Made by a program: the position numbers and the translations under genes | Shown here: positions 1 to 11,500 of the stretch, piece by piece | Position numbering within the stretch: position 1 is the first letter of the stretch | Layout of the letters: the number at the start of each line of letters is the position of its first letter | Notes under the pieces: generated by a model | The model's input: only the letters and a program-made list of their open reading frames with translations | Databases searched by the model: none | What the model was told of the DNA's origin: nothing | Origin: Eulemur rufifrons | Lineage: Eukaryota; Chordata; Mammalia; Primates; Lemuridae | Length of the DNA stretch: 64,000 bases | NCBI RefSeq assembly: GCF_041146395.1 | Contig: NC_091009.1 | Span: 252,501-316,500 of the forward strand | Direction of reading: 5' to 3'

Positions 1-1092
1 AGGCAGACCATCTGTCAGTATGGTGATTTGTTTATATTATCCCCAGAGAGGAGAAGTGGGCATGTGTGTGGCAGTTGAAAAGTGTGGATCCTGTTTCAGT
101 CTTAGACCCCTCTATGCGTGGGCACAGGTAACTGGCTTGTTCTAAGAAGTATGTCACAGAGCTTTTGAAATAAACACTACATTGAGAGTTATTTGCCAGT
201 TTTTGCAGCACCTTTCACGATAATTGTGATAAGGTTCATCTCTCCCTCCTTAAATCCAAGATGGCTGCAACGGAAAAAACTATGGTGAGGCCTAGCTAAC
301 TTGGTGTTGCTGATACTTGGTATTGGAGCCTGGCAAGAGACCACTCTTTCAAGTATCATTCCACCATCCTTTCTCCATTATTTTAAAAGGCAGAGCACCT
401 TTCACCAGTGAGCATAAGAATGAGTTGCTGGAGGGGATGTTTTTATGTCGAGTCAGGGGGTGGTGGAGGGGCAGGCCCTCTGTCAGTCTGGTGATTTGTT
501 TTTATTATCCCCAGAGAGGAGAAGTGGGTATGTGTGTGGCAGGTGAAAAGGGCAGATCCTGTTTCAGTCTTAGACTGAACAGGATCCGCAGTTTTCAGCC
601 TGTTCCTTTAAGAATCATTTGATTCATCAGCTGGGACTCTACCAAGGTTCTATAGACCCCTCTATGAGTGCACCCAGTAAACTGGCTGGTTCCAAGAAGT
701 ATAGCGCAGAGCTTTTGAAATAACTGCTACGGTGAGAATTATTTGCCAGTTTTTGCAGCACCTTTCACAATAATTGTGTTAAGATTCGCCTCTGCATCCT
801 TAAACACAAGATGGCTGCCATGGAAAACACTATGCTGAGGCATAGCTCACTTGGTGTTGCCAATACTTGGTACTGGACCCTGGCAAGAAGCCAGTTTTTT
901 AAGTATCATTCCATGATCCTTTCTCCACTATTTTAAATGGCAGAGCACCTTTTGGCAGTTAGCATAAGAATGAATCGCTGGAAGGGACTTTTTTTGTGGG
1001 GTCAGGTGGTGTTTGGGGGTCAGGGCATCTTTCAGTCTGGCGGTTTGTTTTTATTAGGCCCAGAGAGGAGAAGTGGGCATGTGTGTGGCAGG

Positions 1093-1147
1093 TGAAAAGT
1101 GCTGATCCTCTTTCAGTCTTAGGGTGAAAGAGGATCAGCAGTTTTCA
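1093..1147. repeat. Satellite palindrome with compensating arm changes
   Basis: The left core at 1101-1115 (GCTGATCCTCTTTCA) is the exact reverse complement of the right core at 1125-1139. Compared with neighbouring monomers (GCGGATCCTGTTTCA), two positions changed in the left arm and their partners in the right arm changed to match. Outer pairs 1093-1098 with 1142-1147 also match, with one mismatch between them (1099/1141). Confidence 0.9.
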
Positions 1148-2190
1148 GCCCGTTTCTTTAAGAATCCTTTGATTCATCACCTGGCAATCTACCATGGTTC
1201 TCTGGACCACTCAATGCGTGGGACCCTTTAACTGGATACTTCCAAGAATTATGCTGCAGAGCTTTTGAAATAACCACTACGTGGAGAATTATTTGCCAGT
1301 TTTTGCAGCACCTTTCACCATAATTGTGACAAGGTTCGTCTCTGCCTCCTTAAACCAAGCTGGCTGCCATGGACAAAACCATGCTGAGGCCTACCTCACT
1401 TGGTATTGCCTATACTTGGTACTGGAGCCTGGCAAGAAGCCAGTCTTTTAAGTATCATTCCACCAACCTTTTTCCATTGTTTTAAAAGGCAGAGCACCTT
1501 TTGCCAGTTAGCAAATGAGTTGCTGGAGGGCACGTTGTTGTGTGGGGTCAGGTGGTGTGTGAGGGGGCAGGCGCTCTGCCAGTCCAGTGTTTTTTTTTTA
1601 ATCCTCAGAGAGGAGAAGTTGGCATGTGTGCAGCAGGTGAAAAGTGCGGATCCTGTTTTAGTCTTAGACTGAAACAGGATCCACATTTTCTGCCCGTTCC
1701 TTTAAGAATCATTTGACTCTTCTTCCGTGAATCCACCATGGTTCTCTATAACCCTCTATGCGTGGCCCCAGGTAACTAGCTGGTTCCAAGAAGTATGCCA
1801 TAGAGCTTTTGAAATAACCACTACGTGGAGAATTATTTGCCAGTTTTTGCAGCACCTTTCACCATAATTGTGACAAGGTACTTCTCTGCCTCCTTAATCC
1901 CAAGATGGCTGCCAGGGAAAAAACTATGCTGAGGCCTAGCTCACTTGGTGTTGCCGATACTTGGTACGGGAGCATGGAATAAAACCAGTCTTTCAAGTAT
2001 CATTCCACCATCCTTTTTCCATTATTTTAAAAGGCATAGCACCGTTTGCCAGTTAGCATAAGAATGAGTCACTGGAGGGGACGTTTTTGTGTGGGGTCGT
2101 GTGGTGTGTGTGGGGGGGCAAGCCCTCTGTCAGTCCAGTGGTTTGTTTTTATTATGCCCAGAGAGGAGAAGTGGGCATGTGTGTGGCAGG

Positions 2191-2245
2191 TGAAAAGTGC
2201 GGATCCTGTTTCAGACTTAGACTGAAACAGGATCCGCACTTTTCA
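2191..2245. repeat. Perfect 24-bp palindrome inside a satellite monomer
   Basis: The left arm is 2191-2214 (core GGATCCTGTTTCAG), the loop is the 7 bases acttaga at 2215-2221, and the right arm is 2222-2245 (core CTGAAACAGGATCC). All 24 pairs match. The same dyad sits at the equivalent place in most left-flank monomers, for example 9067-9121 with one mismatch. In core monomers it is reduced to about 13 pairs around 'cagagaatta'. It could extrude as a hairpin or cruciform. Confidence 0.95.
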
Positions 2246-2257
2246 GCCCGTTCCTTT

Positions 2258-2275
2258 AAGACTCCTTTGATTCAT
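2258..2275 (+). repeat. L1 target-site duplication, left copy
   Basis: AAGACTCCTTTGATTCAT precedes the L1 and is repeated after its A-rich tail at 8582-8599 with two mismatches. It is satellite sequence, so the L1 inserted into a monomer. Confidence 0.88.
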
Positions 2276-3337
2276 TCTCAATGATGGTGGAATGGTGGTG
2301 ACCTCCTGGATTCGTGCTCCTGGAGTGGAAGGCATGGGTCTCCCACTGCCCACAACCCTAGAGGTTCACTTCCCCACAAGAACGGTGGTGTGAATCCATG
2401 GAGAATCAGCGTGGGACAGAGAGAGAGAGCAAGAAAAGACTGAGGTGATTAGGGAAATAAATCACCAAAATCTGGAGAGTGCGGGATGGCCAAGAGAGAA
2501 GGGAGCACGGGACAGCTGTACCCACCTCACCAGAGAGTGGGGTGGGTTCAGCCCCACAGGAAAGCATCTTGTTCCCCCTCTGACCTCCACACCCACTCAA
2601 TTGAGGATCTGCCTGAAGTCGGTGCAGAATCGCCACGGGAGATGTGGGGCTCTGCAGAGAGGAGACATTGGCAGGAGGCATTTTGGACCCTGGAGTGCTG
2701 TGCGCAGCTGACGCACCTAGCAACTGTCTCCTATACGCGGGCGGTGGGGCTGCTTTGGTCCCGGCTCTAGCAGATGCCAAACTGCCTCGTATAGGTGGGC
2801 GGCTGGATTCTCCCGGTCCCCGGCTCCTCTGGCCTCTGCCGGTCCCTGAGCATTCAACCCCAGTGACAGTGATCTGCAGACGGGCGGCCGCCATTGTCGG
2901 GGTCCACAGCCTAAACGCTGAGGAGCGATTGGGTACCGGGCGGCTCCCTGGGCGGCTCCCTTCCCTAGTCCACGGACCCTGACTAGGAGCTCCACCTTTG
3001 TGTGAACACTGAGTGGTTCCCCAGTCACGAGAGAGTAGAGCGTGGACCTTGCAGACATTGGGGTGGGGCAGACCATCCCCCGCGGGAACTGCAGTGGCTG
3101 GGGCGTTGGGCGAATGAGGGCACCGCTCCACTCTCCCTATCCACTGTCTTTCTCACAGAGAGAGACAGAAGCCACCTCGGGAGAGGAAGAGGGGCAGCCC
3201 CCCCAGCGGAGCTAGCAAAATCCTGAACAATATGTGAAGGGCTCCCCCTAGTGACAGAGGAGGCAGCTTACCTGGCACTCACAGTGTGCCCCTATCCAGA
3301 CTAAAGCTGAAAGAAGGGATCTTAAGGATTCATTCAG
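2276..3337 (+). promoter_or_regulatory. L1 5' UTR / internal promoter region
   Basis: About 1.06 kb of GC-rich, CpG-containing sequence lies between the left target duplication and the ORF1 start. In the family this region holds an internal RNA polymerase II promoter, and in human L1 also an antisense promoter. 'ggccgccattg' near 2886 resembles a YY1 core. There is partial internal repetition around 2730-2800 ('tatacgcgggcggtggggctg' and 'cgtataggtgggcggctgg', alike but diverged). A long open frame (241 codons) lies on the minus strand at 2406-3131; see findings. Promoter activity is inferred from position, not shown. Confidence 0.75.
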
Positions 3338-4342
3338 ATGGGAAGGGCTCAGCGAAGGAACTCTAGGAGTATAAAGAATCAAGCTGAAACCATGCCCTCA
3401 AAGAGGATTACTAGTTCTCCACCAATTAACACAAAGCAGATTCCAAATAGCAACATGTCACAGGAAGAATTTCAAACATGGATCATAAATACGCTGAACA
3501 TTATGCAAGAAAAAATGGATAATCAACACAAAGAAACCACAAAAAAGATCCAGGACTTGGAAGAAAAATTCACCAAAGAAATTGAAATACTGAAGAAAAA
3601 TCAAACTGAACTCCTGGAAATGAAAAATTTATTCAAGGAGCTACAAAACACAGTGGAAAGTCTCAAGAGCAGGGTAGATCAAACAGAAGAAAGAATCTCA
3701 GAGATCGAAGATAACACTTTCCAATTAAATAAGGCAGTCACAGAGTTAAAACAAAGAAACATGAGAAATAATCATAGTCTACAAGAAATGTGGGATTATG
3801 TGAAGAAGCCTAACGTGAGAGTTATCGGCATTCCTGAGGGTGAAGAAGACAATAAGCAAGGGTTGAATAAAGTATCTGAAGATATAATTGAGGAAAATTT
3901 CCCAGGCCTTGCCAAATCTCTAGATACACAGGTTCAAGAAGCTCAAAGAACCTCTGAGAGATTCATACCAAATAGGAAGACACCACGTCATGTAGTTATC
4001 AGACTGACCAAAATATCCACTAACGAGGCCCTTCTTCAATCTGTAAGGAGAAAGAAACAAGTAACATACAAAGGAAAGCCCATCCGAATCACGCCAGATT
4101 TCTCAACTGAAACCTTACAATCAAGAAGAGATTGGAGCCCCATTCTCACTCTTCTGAAACAGAATAATGCCCAGCCTAGAATCCTGTACCCAGATAAGCT
4201 CAGTTTTATATATGAAGGTGAAATTAAGACATTCTCAGATAAACAAAAACTCAGAGAATTCACCAAGACAAGAGCAGCTTTCCAAGAAGTATTCAAAACA
4301 GAGTTACACGTGGTCCAGCACAAGAAGGACCCTCGAATGTAA
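3338..4342 (+). CDS. LINE-1 ORF1 protein (RNA-binding chaperone), intact frame
   Basis: An uninterrupted 334-codon frame starts at the first ATG after the 5' UTR (MGRAQRRNSRS...). Length is close to the ~338 aa of human ORF1p. Known roles of the family are trimeric RNA binding and nucleic-acid chaperone activity in the L1 ribonucleoprotein. Visible order: a basic N-terminus, a heptad-rich coiled coil at about residues 45-150 (many L/I/E/K, e.g. 'LEEKFTKEIEILKKNQTELL'), an RRM-like segment starting near 'NVRVIGIPEGEE' (about 160-172), and a basic C-terminal domain containing 'RRKKQVTYKGKPIRI'. The frame ends just before ORF2, as in L1. There are no frameshifts or stops, in contrast to ORF2. 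Whether it is expressed inside a satellite array is unknown. Confidence 0.92.
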   Translation: MGRAQRRNSRSIKNQAETMPSKRITSSPPINTKQIPNSNMSQEEFQTWIINTLNIMQEKMDNQHKETTKKIQDLEEKFTKEIEILKKNQTELLEMKNLFKELQNTVESLKSRVDQTEERISEIEDNTFQLNKAVTELKQRNMRNNHSLQEMWDYVKKPNVRVIGIPEGEEDNKQGLNKVSEDIIEENFPGLAKSLDTQVQEAQRTSERFIPNRKTPRHVVIRLTKISTNEALLQSVRRKKQVTYKGKPIRITPDFSTETLQSRRDWSPILTLLKQNNAQPRILYPDKLSFIYEGEIKTFSDKQKLREFTKTRAAFQEVFKTELHVVQHKKDPRM

Positions 4343-4381
4343 CACTAATCAAGAGATAAATATGAAAACACAGTTATCATA

Positions 4382-7300
4382 ATGGCTCAAGAGAGAAAAC
4401 AGATCAATGAAATTCAACCCAACATGAGGAACAGCAATCTGTCTCGCTTATCAGTTCTCTCATTAAATGTGAATGGATTGAATTCCCCACTCAAGAGACA
4501 TGGACTGGCCCAATGGATAAAAAAGATATAAGCCAAGTATCTGCTGTCTTCAGGAAACTCATCTAACCTGCAAGGATGCATTTAGACTGAAAATAAAAGG
4601 GTGGAAATCAATATTCCAAGCAAATGGAACCCAAAAGAAAGCTGGCGTGGCAGTTCTAATCTCCGATAACGTAGTTTTTAAATCAACAAAAGTAAAGAAA
4701 GACAAAGATGGTTACTATATACTGGTGAAGGGTACAATTCAACAAGAAGACATAACTATACTTAACATATATGCACCCGATCTAGGTGCACCCAGATTCA
4801 TAAAGCAAACCCTACTTGATCTGAACCAAATGATAGATAACAACACTTTAGTAGCCAGAGATTTTAACACGCCACTGACAGTTCAAGACAGATCCTCCAA
4901 ACAAAAAATAAACAAAGAAATATTGGACGTAAATAGAATGCTAGAACAAATGGGCCTGACTGACATCTACAGGACATTCTACCCAAATACCACTGAATAT
5001 AAGTTCTTCTCATCAGCTCATGGGACATTCTCCAAGATTGACCATATCTTAGGACATAAAGAATGTCTTAAAAAATTTAAAAATATAGAAATAATACCAT
5101 GCAGCTTCTCGGATCACAGTGGAATAAAAGTAACAATGAACCCTAACAGAAATCCTCATTTCTACTCAAAGTCATGGAAGCTAAATAACCTTCTCCTGAA
5201 CAATCGTTTTATAAATGAAGAAATCAAGTCAGAAATCAAAAGATTCTTTGAATTAAACGACAAAGGAGATACAACTTATCAAAATCTGTGGGACACAGCT
5301 AAAGCAGTCCTGAGAGGAAAATTTATTTCCATAAATGCCTATACCAAAAAGACAGAAAACTTACAAATAGACAATCTAATGAATAGACTCAAAGAGCTGG
5401 AGAAGAAAGAAGAGACCAAACCCAAACCCAGCAGAAGGAAATTATTAAGATTAAATCAGAACTAAATGAAAAGGACCATAAGGGAGCATAAGGGAGATTA
5501 AACCAAACCATAACGGAGATTAATAAAACCAAAAGTTGGTTCTTTGAAAAAATAAACAAAATTGACACACTTCTGGCTAAACTAACCAAGAGCAGAAAAG
5601 AAAAATCTCTTATAACCTCGATCAGGAACACAAAAGGAGTAATCACGACTGATGCCACAGAGATACATGATATCATCTATGAATTCTACAAAAATCTTTA
5701 TGCACACAAATTAGAAAACCTGGAGGAAATGGACAAATTCTTATAAACACACTGCCTTCCCAGGCTCAACCAGGAAGAAATAGAATTCCTGAATAGACCG
5801 ATATCTAGATCTGAAATTGAAACAGCAATAAAAAACCTTCCCAAAAAGAAAAGCCCTGGACCAGATGGGTTCACACCTGAATTCTACCATACCTACAAAG
5901 AAGAACTGGTGCCCATCGTACATAAACTATTCTCCAATATAGAGAAGGATGGGATTCTCCCCAACACTTTTTACCAAGCCAACATAATCCTGATACCAAA
6001 TCCAGGAAAGGATGCAACTAAAACAGAGAACTATAGACCAATTTCTCTTATGAATATAGATGCAAAAATTCTCAATAAAATTCTAACAAATCGAATCCAA
6101 GTGCTTATCAAAAAAATAATCCATCACGACCAAGTGGGCTTCATCCCAGAGATGCAGGGATGGTTTGACATATGGGAATGTAATTCATCACATAAATAGA
6201 AGCAAAAATAAAGATCAGATGATCCTCTCAATAGATGCAGAGAAAGCATTTGACAAAATTCAACACCCTTTTATGATAAGAACACTTAACAAAATAGGCA
6301 TAGATGGGGCCTATATAAAAATGATACAAGCCATATACGACAAACCCTCAGCCAACATCATACTGAATGGGGAAAAACTGAAAGCATTCCCACTTCAAAC
6401 TGGAACCAGACAAGGCTTACCACTGTCCCCATTACTTTTCTACATAGTATTGGAAGTCCTTGCAAGAGCTATCAGGCAAGAGAGCAGAATCAAGGGAGTT
6501 GAAATAGGGACAGAAGAGATCAAACTCTCACTCTTTGCTGATGATATGATGTTATATCTATAAAACCCCAAGGTTTCAACCAAGAGACTCCTGGAATTGA
6601 TCAATGAATTCAGTAAAGTCTCAGGATACAAAATCAATACACACAAATCAGAGGCATTCATATATGCCAATAACAGTCAAATGGAAAACCAAATTAAGGA
6701 CTCAATACCCTTCAAAATAGCAACAAAGAAAATAAAATACCTAGGAATTTATTTAACTAAGGAGGTAAAGGACCTCTATAGGGAGAACTATGAAACACTG
6801 AGGAAGGAAATTGCAGAACATGTAAATAGGTGGAAAACCATACCATGCTCATGGATCGGTAGAATCAACATTGTTAAAATGTCTATACTGCCCAAAGTTA
6901 TCTACAGATTCAATGCAATCCTTATTAAATTACCAACATCTTTTTTCACAGACATAGGAAAAATAATTTTACGCTTTGTATGGAACCAGGGAAGACCCCG
7001 TTTAGCAAAAGCAATCTTAAACAACAAAAACAAAATGGGAAGTATTAATTTGCCAGACTTCAAACTATACTACAAGGCTGTGGTTCTTAAAACAGCCTGG
7101 TACTGGCACAAGTGCAGGGACACAGACCAGTGGAACAGAACAGAAAATCCCAATATAAAACCATCCTCATATAGCCATCTAATCTTTGACAAAGCAGACA
7201 AAAACATACTCTGGGGAAAAGATTCCTTATTTAATAAATGGTGCTGGGAAAACTGGATATCCACATGTAGAAGACTAAAACAGGACACATAACTCTCACC

Positions 7301-8270
7301 CCTCACAAAAATCAAATCACAGTGGTTAACAGACTTAAACCTAAGGTCAGAAACTATTAGAATTCTAGAAGAAAATGTAGGAAAGACTCTTACAGACATT
7401 GGCCTAGGCAAAGAATTTATGAAGAAGACCCCTAAAGCAATCACAGCAACAACAAAAATAAATAAATGGGACCTGATCAAATTAAAAAGCTTCTGCACAG
7501 CCAAAGAAACAGTCACGAGAGTAAATGGACAACCTACAGAATGGGAAAAAATTTTCGCATACTACACATCAGATAAAGGACTGATAACAAGAATCTATTT
7601 AGAACTCAGGAAAATCAGTAAGAAAAAATCAAACAACCCTATCAAAAAGTGGGCAAAGGACATAAATAGAAATTTTTCAAAAGAAGATATAAAAGTGGCT
7701 AACAAACATATGAAAAAGTGTTCAACATCTCTAATCATCAGGGAAATGCAAATCAAAACCACAATGAGATATCACTTAACTCCAGTGGGAATGGCCTTTA
7801 TCAAAAAGTCCCAAAACTATACATGTTGGTGTGGGTGTGGGGAGATAGGTACATTCATACACTGCTGGTGGGACTGTAAACTAGTGCAGCCCCTGTGGAA
7901 AGCAATGTGGAGATACCTTAAACAGATTCAAGTAGACCTACCATTCGATCCAGCAATTCCATTATTGGACATCTACCCAGAAGAACAAAAGTCATTCTAT
8001 AAAAAAGACACCTGCACCTGAATGATTATAGCAGCACAATTCACAATCACAAAGATGTGGAAACAACCCAAATGCCCATCAATTCATGAATGGATTAGCA
8101 AAATGTGGTATATGTATACCATGGAATATTACTCAGCTATTAGAAATAATGGCGATATGGCATCTCTTTGGTTCTCCTGGAGAGAGCTGGATCCCATTCT
8201 ATTAAGTGAAGTATCCCAAGAATGGAAAAATAAGCACCACATGTACTCACCAGCAAATTGGTTTCCCTGA
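4382..8270 (+). pseudogene. LINE-1 ORF2 (endonuclease / reverse transcriptase), disrupted
   Basis: ORF2 normally encodes one ~1275-aa protein with an N-terminal AP-type endonuclease, a reverse transcriptase and a Cys-rich C-terminus. Here the ATG at 4382 opens an endonuclease start ('LSLNVNGLNSPLKRHG') that soon hits a stop. 4647-5465 continues the endonuclease in another frame: 'KIDHILGH' and 'SDHSGIK' are recognisable, but the usual GDFN is ARDFN. About 5520-6199 returns to the first frame with RT start motifs ('SPGPDGF', 'YRPISL'). 6165-8270 is in one further frame and contains RT motif 'FADD' (aspartates at 6540-6545) but has stops at 6561, 7290 and 8019. The Cys-rich tail ('[18 protein letters not shown]') is present near 7827. 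At least three frameshifts and several stops rule out a functional protein. Confidence 0.93.
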
Positions 8271-8581
8271 GTGCACATTTGGGAACAACACCAATTGGGT
8301 ATCGGACAGAGGTTGGGGCCGGGTGGAAGGGATGGGTGTATACCTACTTGATGAATGTGATGTGCACTGCCTGGGGAATGGACACCCTTCAAGTTCTAAC
8401 TGGGGGGGATGGGGTGGGGGAGAGGAGGGGTGCACACCTACATGATGAATGTGATGTGCACTGACTAGGGAATGGACAAAATTGAAGCTCAGAATCGGGG
8501 GAAAGGGGAGGCATGGGGAATGTATATAGCCTGATCTTTTGTACCCCCATAATGAGCTAACAAACAAACAAACAAACAAAA
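8271..8581 (+). other. L1 3' UTR and A-rich tail
   Basis: Non-coding sequence after the ORF2 end. It contains a G-rich stretch (8401-8430) and an imperfect tandem duplication of 'gatgaatgtgatgtgcactg' (8350 and 8443 regions). It ends in (AAAC)n/A rather than a pure poly-A. A G-rich tract is common in L1 3' UTRs. Confidence 0.85.
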
Positions 8582-8599
8582 AAGAATCGTTTGATTCAT
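8582..8599 (+). repeat. L1 target-site duplication, right copy
   Basis: AAGAATCGTTTGATTCAT follows the tail and matches 2258-2275 at 16 of 18 positions. The satellite resumes directly after it. Confidence 0.88.
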
Positions 8600-11500
8600 C
8601 AGCTGGGAATACACCATGGTTCTTTAAAGACCTCTATGCGTGGGCCCAGGTAACTGGCTAGTTCCAAGAAGTATGCCACAGAGCTTTTGAAATAACCACT
8701 ACGTTGAGAATTATTTGCTAGTTTTTGCACCACCTTTCACCATAATTGTGATAAGGTTCGTCCGTGCCTCCTTCAACCCAAGATGGCTGGGGCGGACAAA
8801 ACTATGCTGAGGCCTAGTTCACTTGGTGTTGCCGATAGTTGGTACTGGAGCCTGGCAAGAAGCCATGCTATTAAGAGTCATTCCACCATCCTTTCTCCAT
8901 CATTTTAAAAGGCAGAACACCTTTTTCCAGTTATCATAAGAATGAGTTGCTGGAGGGGACGTTTTTGAGTGGGGTCGGGTGGTGCGTTGAGGGGAAGGCT
9001 CTCTGTCTGTCTGGTGGTTTGTCTTTATTATGCCCAAAGAGGAGAGGTGGGCATGTGTGTGGCAGGTGAAAAGTACGGATCCTGTTTCAGTCTTAGACTG
9101 AAACAGGATCCGCACTTTTCAGCCAGTTCCATTACGAATCCTTTGATTCATCAGCTGGGAATCCACCATGGCTGTCGAGACCCCTCTATGTGTGGGCCCA
9201 GGTAACTGGCTAGTTCCAAGATGTATGCCGTAGAGCTTTTGAAATAACCACTACGTTGAGAATTGTTTGCCAGTTTTTGCAGCACCTTTGACCATAATTG
9301 TGATAAGGTTCATCTGTGCCTCCTTAAACCCAAGCAGGCTGCCACGGACAAAACTATGCTGAGGCCTAGCTCCCTTGGCGTACCGATACATTTTACTGGA
9401 GCCTGGCAAGAAGCCATTTTTTTTAAGTACAATTCCACCGTCTTTTCTCCATTATTTTAAAAGGCAGTGCACCTTTAGCCAGTTAGCATAAAGATGAGTC
9501 ACTGGAGCGGCTTTTTGTGTGGGGTTGGGTGTGTGTGGGAGGGCAGGCCCTCTGTCAGTCCGGTGGTTTGTTTTTATTATTCCCAGAGAGGAGAAGCGGG
9601 CACGTATGTGGCAGGTGAAAACTTTGGATCCTGTTTCAGTCTGAAACAGTATCTCCGCTTTTGAGCCTGTTCCTTTTGGAATCCTTTAATTCATCAGTTG
9701 GGAATCCACCATGGTTCTCTAGACCTCCCTGAGCGTGGGCCCAGGTAACTGGCTAGTTCCAAGAAGTATGCCGCAGAGCTTTGGAAATAACCACTACATT
9801 GAGTATTATTTGCCAGTTTTTGCAGCAACTTTCACAATGATTGTGAAAAGGTTAGGCAGTGCATCCTGAAACCCAAGCTGGCTTCCACAGAAAAAACTAC
9901 GGTTAGGCCAATCTCCCTTGGAGTTGCCGATAATTGGTACTGGTCCGTGGCAAGAAGCCATTCCTTTAAGTATCATTCCACCTTCCTTTCACAACTATTT
10001 TAAAAGGCAGAGCACCTATTGCCATTTAGCTTAAGGATGAGTCGCTGGAGGAAACGTTTTTGTGTGGGGTGGGAGAGGCAGGGCCAGGCCCTCTGTCAGT
10101 CCAGTGGTTTGTTTTTATTATCCCCGGAGAGGAGAAGTGGACATGTGTGTGGCAAGTGAAAAGTGTGGATCCTGTTTCAGTCTTAGACTGATACAGGATC
10201 GGCACTTTTCATCCTGTTCCTTTAAGAATCCTTTGCTTCATCAGCTGGGAATCCACCATAGTTCTCTACACCCCACTATGTGTGGGCCCACTTAACAGGC
10301 TAGTTCAAAGAAGTATGCCACAGAGCATTTGAAATAACCACTACCATGGAAATTATTTGCCAGCTTTTCCAGCACTTTTACCATAATTTTGATAAGGTTC
10401 ATTTGTGCTTCCTTAAACCCTAGATGACTTCCATGGACAAACCTATACTGAGGGTTCTCTCGCTTGGTGTTGCCAATACTTGGTACGGGAGTCTGACAAG
10501 AATCCAGTCTTTTAATTATCATTGCACCATCCTTTCTCCCTTATATTAAAAGGTGAGCAACTTTCGGCAGTTAGCATAAGGATGAGTCAACGGAGGGGAT
10601 GTTTTTGGGTGGGATCGGGGTGGTTTGGGGGACAGTCCCTCTGTCAGTCTGGTTGTTTGTGTTTATTATGCCCAGACAGGGAAGTGGATATATTTGTGGC
10701 AGGTGAAATGTGCGGATCCTGTTTCAGTTAGACTGAAACAGTATCCGCACTTTTCAGCTGGTTCCATTAGAAATCCTTTGATTCATCAGCTGGGAATCCA
10801 CCATGGTTCCTTAGAACCCTCCATGCATGGGCCCATGAACTGGCCTGTACCAAGATGTATGCTGCACAGCTTTTGAGATAAACACTACGTGTAGAATTAT
10901 TTGCCAGTTTCTGCAGCACATATCACCATAATTGTGATAAGGATCATCTGTGCCTCCTTAAACACAAGATGGCTGCCACGGAGAAAACTATGCTGAGGCC
11001 TAGGTCACTTGGATTTCACGACACTTGTTACTGGAGGCTGGAAGGAGGCCATTCTTTTAAGTATCATTCCACCATACTTTCCCCATTATTTTAAAATGCA
11101 CGGAAACCTTTGCAAGTTAGCATAATAATTAGTAGCTGGAGGGGACATTTTTATTTGTGGGGTCGGTGTGGGTGGGGGGCGCAGGCCCTCTGTCAGTTCG
11201 CTGGATTGTTTTTATTTTCCCCAGACCGGAGAAGTGGGCATGTGTGTGGCAGGTGAAAAGTTCGGATCCCGTTTCTGTCTTAGACTGAAACAGAAACCGC
11301 ACTTTTCACCCCGTTCCATTAAGAATCCCTTGCTTCATCAGCTGGGAATCCACCATGGGCCTCTAGACTGCTCTATGCGTGGGCCCAGTTAACTGGCTAG
11401 TTCAAAGAATTATGCCGCAGAGCTTTTCAAGTAACCACTACCATGAGAATTACTTGACCGCTTTTGCAGCACCTTTCACCATAATTGTGATAAGGTTCAT

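Larger units (their letters stand above)
1..2257 (+). repeat. ~547-bp satellite, divergent left-flank monomers
   Basis: About four head-to-tail copies of the satellite unit, recognised by recurring landmarks: 'ccaccatggttct' near 635, 1181 and 1725, 'agatggctgcca', 'gagaggagaagtgggcatgtg', and a palindrome around 'ggatcctgtttcag'. Spacing is about 545 bp. The first, partial copy lacks the second palindrome arm and roughly 80 bp after it: 'cagtctta' runs directly into 'gacccctctatgcg' near 98-113. T-runs in these copies are short (about 5 T), unlike the core of the array. The copies differ from each other by many substitutions, as expected of old array-edge monomers. No gene is seen. Short open frames here recur with the repeat and are not supported as genes. 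Confidence 0.93.
2276..8581 (+). mobile_element. Near full-length LINE-1 inserted in the satellite
   Basis: A 6.3-kb LINE-1 lies in the same direction as the satellite. It has a GC-rich 5' UTR (2276-3337), an open ORF1 (3338-4342), a broken ORF2 (4382-8270) and a 3' UTR with a CAAA-type tail (8271-8581). An 18-bp imperfect target-site duplication brackets it, which indicates target-primed reverse transcription. The 3' end ('gtacccccataatgagctaa') differs from simian L1PA elements and suits a strepsirrhine lineage. It was probably competent when it inserted. It is now non-autonomous because ORF2 has several frameshifts and stops. Confidence 0.95.

Noticed and set aside
4382..8270. Active L1 reverse transcriptase
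   Set aside because: Several frameshifts and in-frame stops (e.g. 6561, 7290, 8019) interrupt ORF2.
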